From positions 1 through 17,952 of the forward strand of contig CAXKVR010000515.1 in NCBI GenBank assembly GCA_964058845.1: DNA of 17,952 nucleotides, read 5' to 3'. The DNA is from Carex sylvatica (lineage: Eukaryota; Streptophyta; Magnoliopsida; Poales; Cyperaceae). Shown here in pieces: positions 16,731 to 17,952 of this stretch (its first letter is position 1; each line of letters begins with the position of its first letter). The notes beneath the pieces are model-generated. The model was not told the DNA's origin. It searched no databases and saw only the letters and a list, made by a program, of their open reading frames with translations. The position numbers and the translations under genes are program-made.

Positions 16731-17535
16731 AAGGTATTAGGTTTAAACAAAAATCAAAATAAGTGATACGCAGATTAGATTTACCGTTTACGTATTCTTT
16801 AACCAAAAAGAAATACAATTTTCTATCAAATGGTCCATCTCACATTTCTAGCTTTCAATTTGGGCCCCTACGAATAACACTTGGGCCCCTACACTGTCTT
16901 CGAAAAATGTGCTGAAAACAAACAATAGCGCGAATAATTCACTGTATAAGCCATCCAAATGGTCAAACAATAGAGCGAATTAAATGCCGACTAACAATTT
17001 AATTGATAATAAAAATAAATTTATAATAAATTAAATAATTTTTTAATATAAAATTTAATTTTTTATTCTCACAAAATTATTCAAATTATTCAAAATAACT
17101 CTAATTTTTTAATTTTAGTTATATACACTCATAATTACTATATCATTCTTTATAATCAAATCTGTTTTTTCGACCGTCGTCTCACTCCGATATCCGGATC
17201 TACTCACACACGCTTCCATCGAGATGGCATAGAAATCCATTACTCTAAACTCCGATGATACCACACTCTCAGATCCGATCGGCTCCACTTGGCTCCAATT
17301 CCTTCTCTCTTTCTCATTCTTTTCTCTGCTCAAAAAAATAGCTCTGAAAGAAAAAAAAAGAGTTATGTTAAAGATGAGATTTAGAAGAGTAAGAGAAATA
17401 AACTAAAAGAGAAAAGAGAAGTGGGAAGAGAAACGGAGGCGGCAATTAGAATTTAAAAATATACCCAAATATCACATCTGTGGGTTTTCTTTTACCAATC
17501 CATACTATTCTTGATGATCCAAACGGACCCTAATG
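16726..17535. other. AT-rich intergenic DNA with a purine/pyrimidine-skewed block
   Basis: 16726-17150 is AT-rich, with TTGGGCCCCTAC repeated 21 bp apart near 16860-16890. 17160-17300 is less AT-rich, and its minus strand has a short open frame with no recognised domain. 17340-17450 is strongly purine-rich on the plus strand. 17512-17531 (GATGATCCAAACGGACCCTA) reads on the minus strand as TAGGGTCCGTTTGGATCATC, a phrase typical of plant hAT-like or other small TIR-element ends. No partner end was found. Confidence 0.4.
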
Positions 17536-17933
17536 AATTAAGTATTGCATGCATGCATTTTGTCTACATTTTGCCATACAAACTATTTATCTACTCGATC
17601 GTGCATGCTGTAATTAGTACTCTGTCAAGCAATATGGGTGTGTTCCGATCGATGCATGGCACGTCAGACCAAGCTGTCTTGTTCACATCAAGGTTCATGG
17701 GAACAAATTTAAAAACCGTATTGACTAAGTTTATACGAATTCTTAATGCAAAATTAGATTGCTACGATCGTAGATCCAATACCCATCGAACCGCTTTCAC
17801 TCCCTCTATAAGATGCAATATATCCACAATCTTTAGCTTGAAGTAAACGAAACAACACAGTTTTCTTTGAATCATGATCTTCCATTAAATGGCATAAAAA
17901 CTCAGTTTCTTTTATTTATTTTTATAAATACAA
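17536..17933 (+). repeat. Direct repeat, right copy (partner at about 1557-1803)
   Basis: Block 1 from about 17540 (TTGCATGCATGCATTTTGTC) and block 2 from 17823 (TCCACAAT, TAAACGAAACAACACAG, CATTAAATGGCAT, ACTCAGTTTCTTTTATTTAT) match the left copy in order and orientation. About 200 bp between the blocks (roughly 17625-17820) is much longer than in the left copy. Similarity may continue beyond the window. Confidence 0.75.
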
Positions 17934-17952
17934 GTCGTACTCGGTGCAACCG

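Noticed and set aside
17115..17333. 72-aa minus-strand frame
   Set aside because: It needs a non-AUG start, has no known domain, and is next to a low-complexity purine tract.
17511..17846. 111-aa plus-strand frame
   Set aside because: It crosses the border and internal gap of the direct repeat and has no domain or gene-like composition.

Overview
The window looks like a nuclear segment of a flowering plant, probably a eudicot. It is AT-rich and gene-poor, has one split gene with GT-AG introns, and carries plant-type L1 LINEs, a solo LTR and foldback MITEs. I cannot name the species from the sequence.

Layout: bases 1-3400 are AT-rich intergenic DNA with small repeats and one copy of a direct repeat (about 1557-1803). 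Bases 3411-6312 hold the only gene that looks intact, a three-exon glyoxalase I-like protein of the VOC superfamily (181 aa, exons 3734-3891, 4025-4130, 5804-6085). It has a G-box and a TATA box upstream and a probable poly(A) signal downstream. Its long second intron carries a decayed TIR-transposon-like insertion. Bases 6450-7224 are featureless. A 5'-truncated LINE remnant lies at about 7225-7936. A nearly full-length but dead LINE follows from about 8040 to its poly(A) tail at 15675: ORF1 at 8090-10043, ORF2 at 10128-15513.

The LINE endonuclease region is split by a 1977-bp solo LTR (10308-12284) in the opposite orientation. It is bounded by TG...CA ends and an exact 5-bp target duplication (ATTTT). 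Removing the LTR and one ATTTT rejoins the LINE reading frame exactly, so the LINE inserted first. Beyond the LINE tail, 15696-16684 is a stack of three inverted-repeat structures: foldback MITE A, a 272-bp palindrome that appears perfect, and foldback MITE B. A and B share their inner core but have unrelated outer ends. From about 17536 the sequence resembles 1557-1803 again, suggesting that the window spans one unit of an old tandem or segmental duplication.

Only the glyoxalase-like gene is likely to make a functional protein. The rest records transposon history: LINE insertion, LTR insertion and collapse to a solo LTR, decay, and MITE insertion near the LINE tail.
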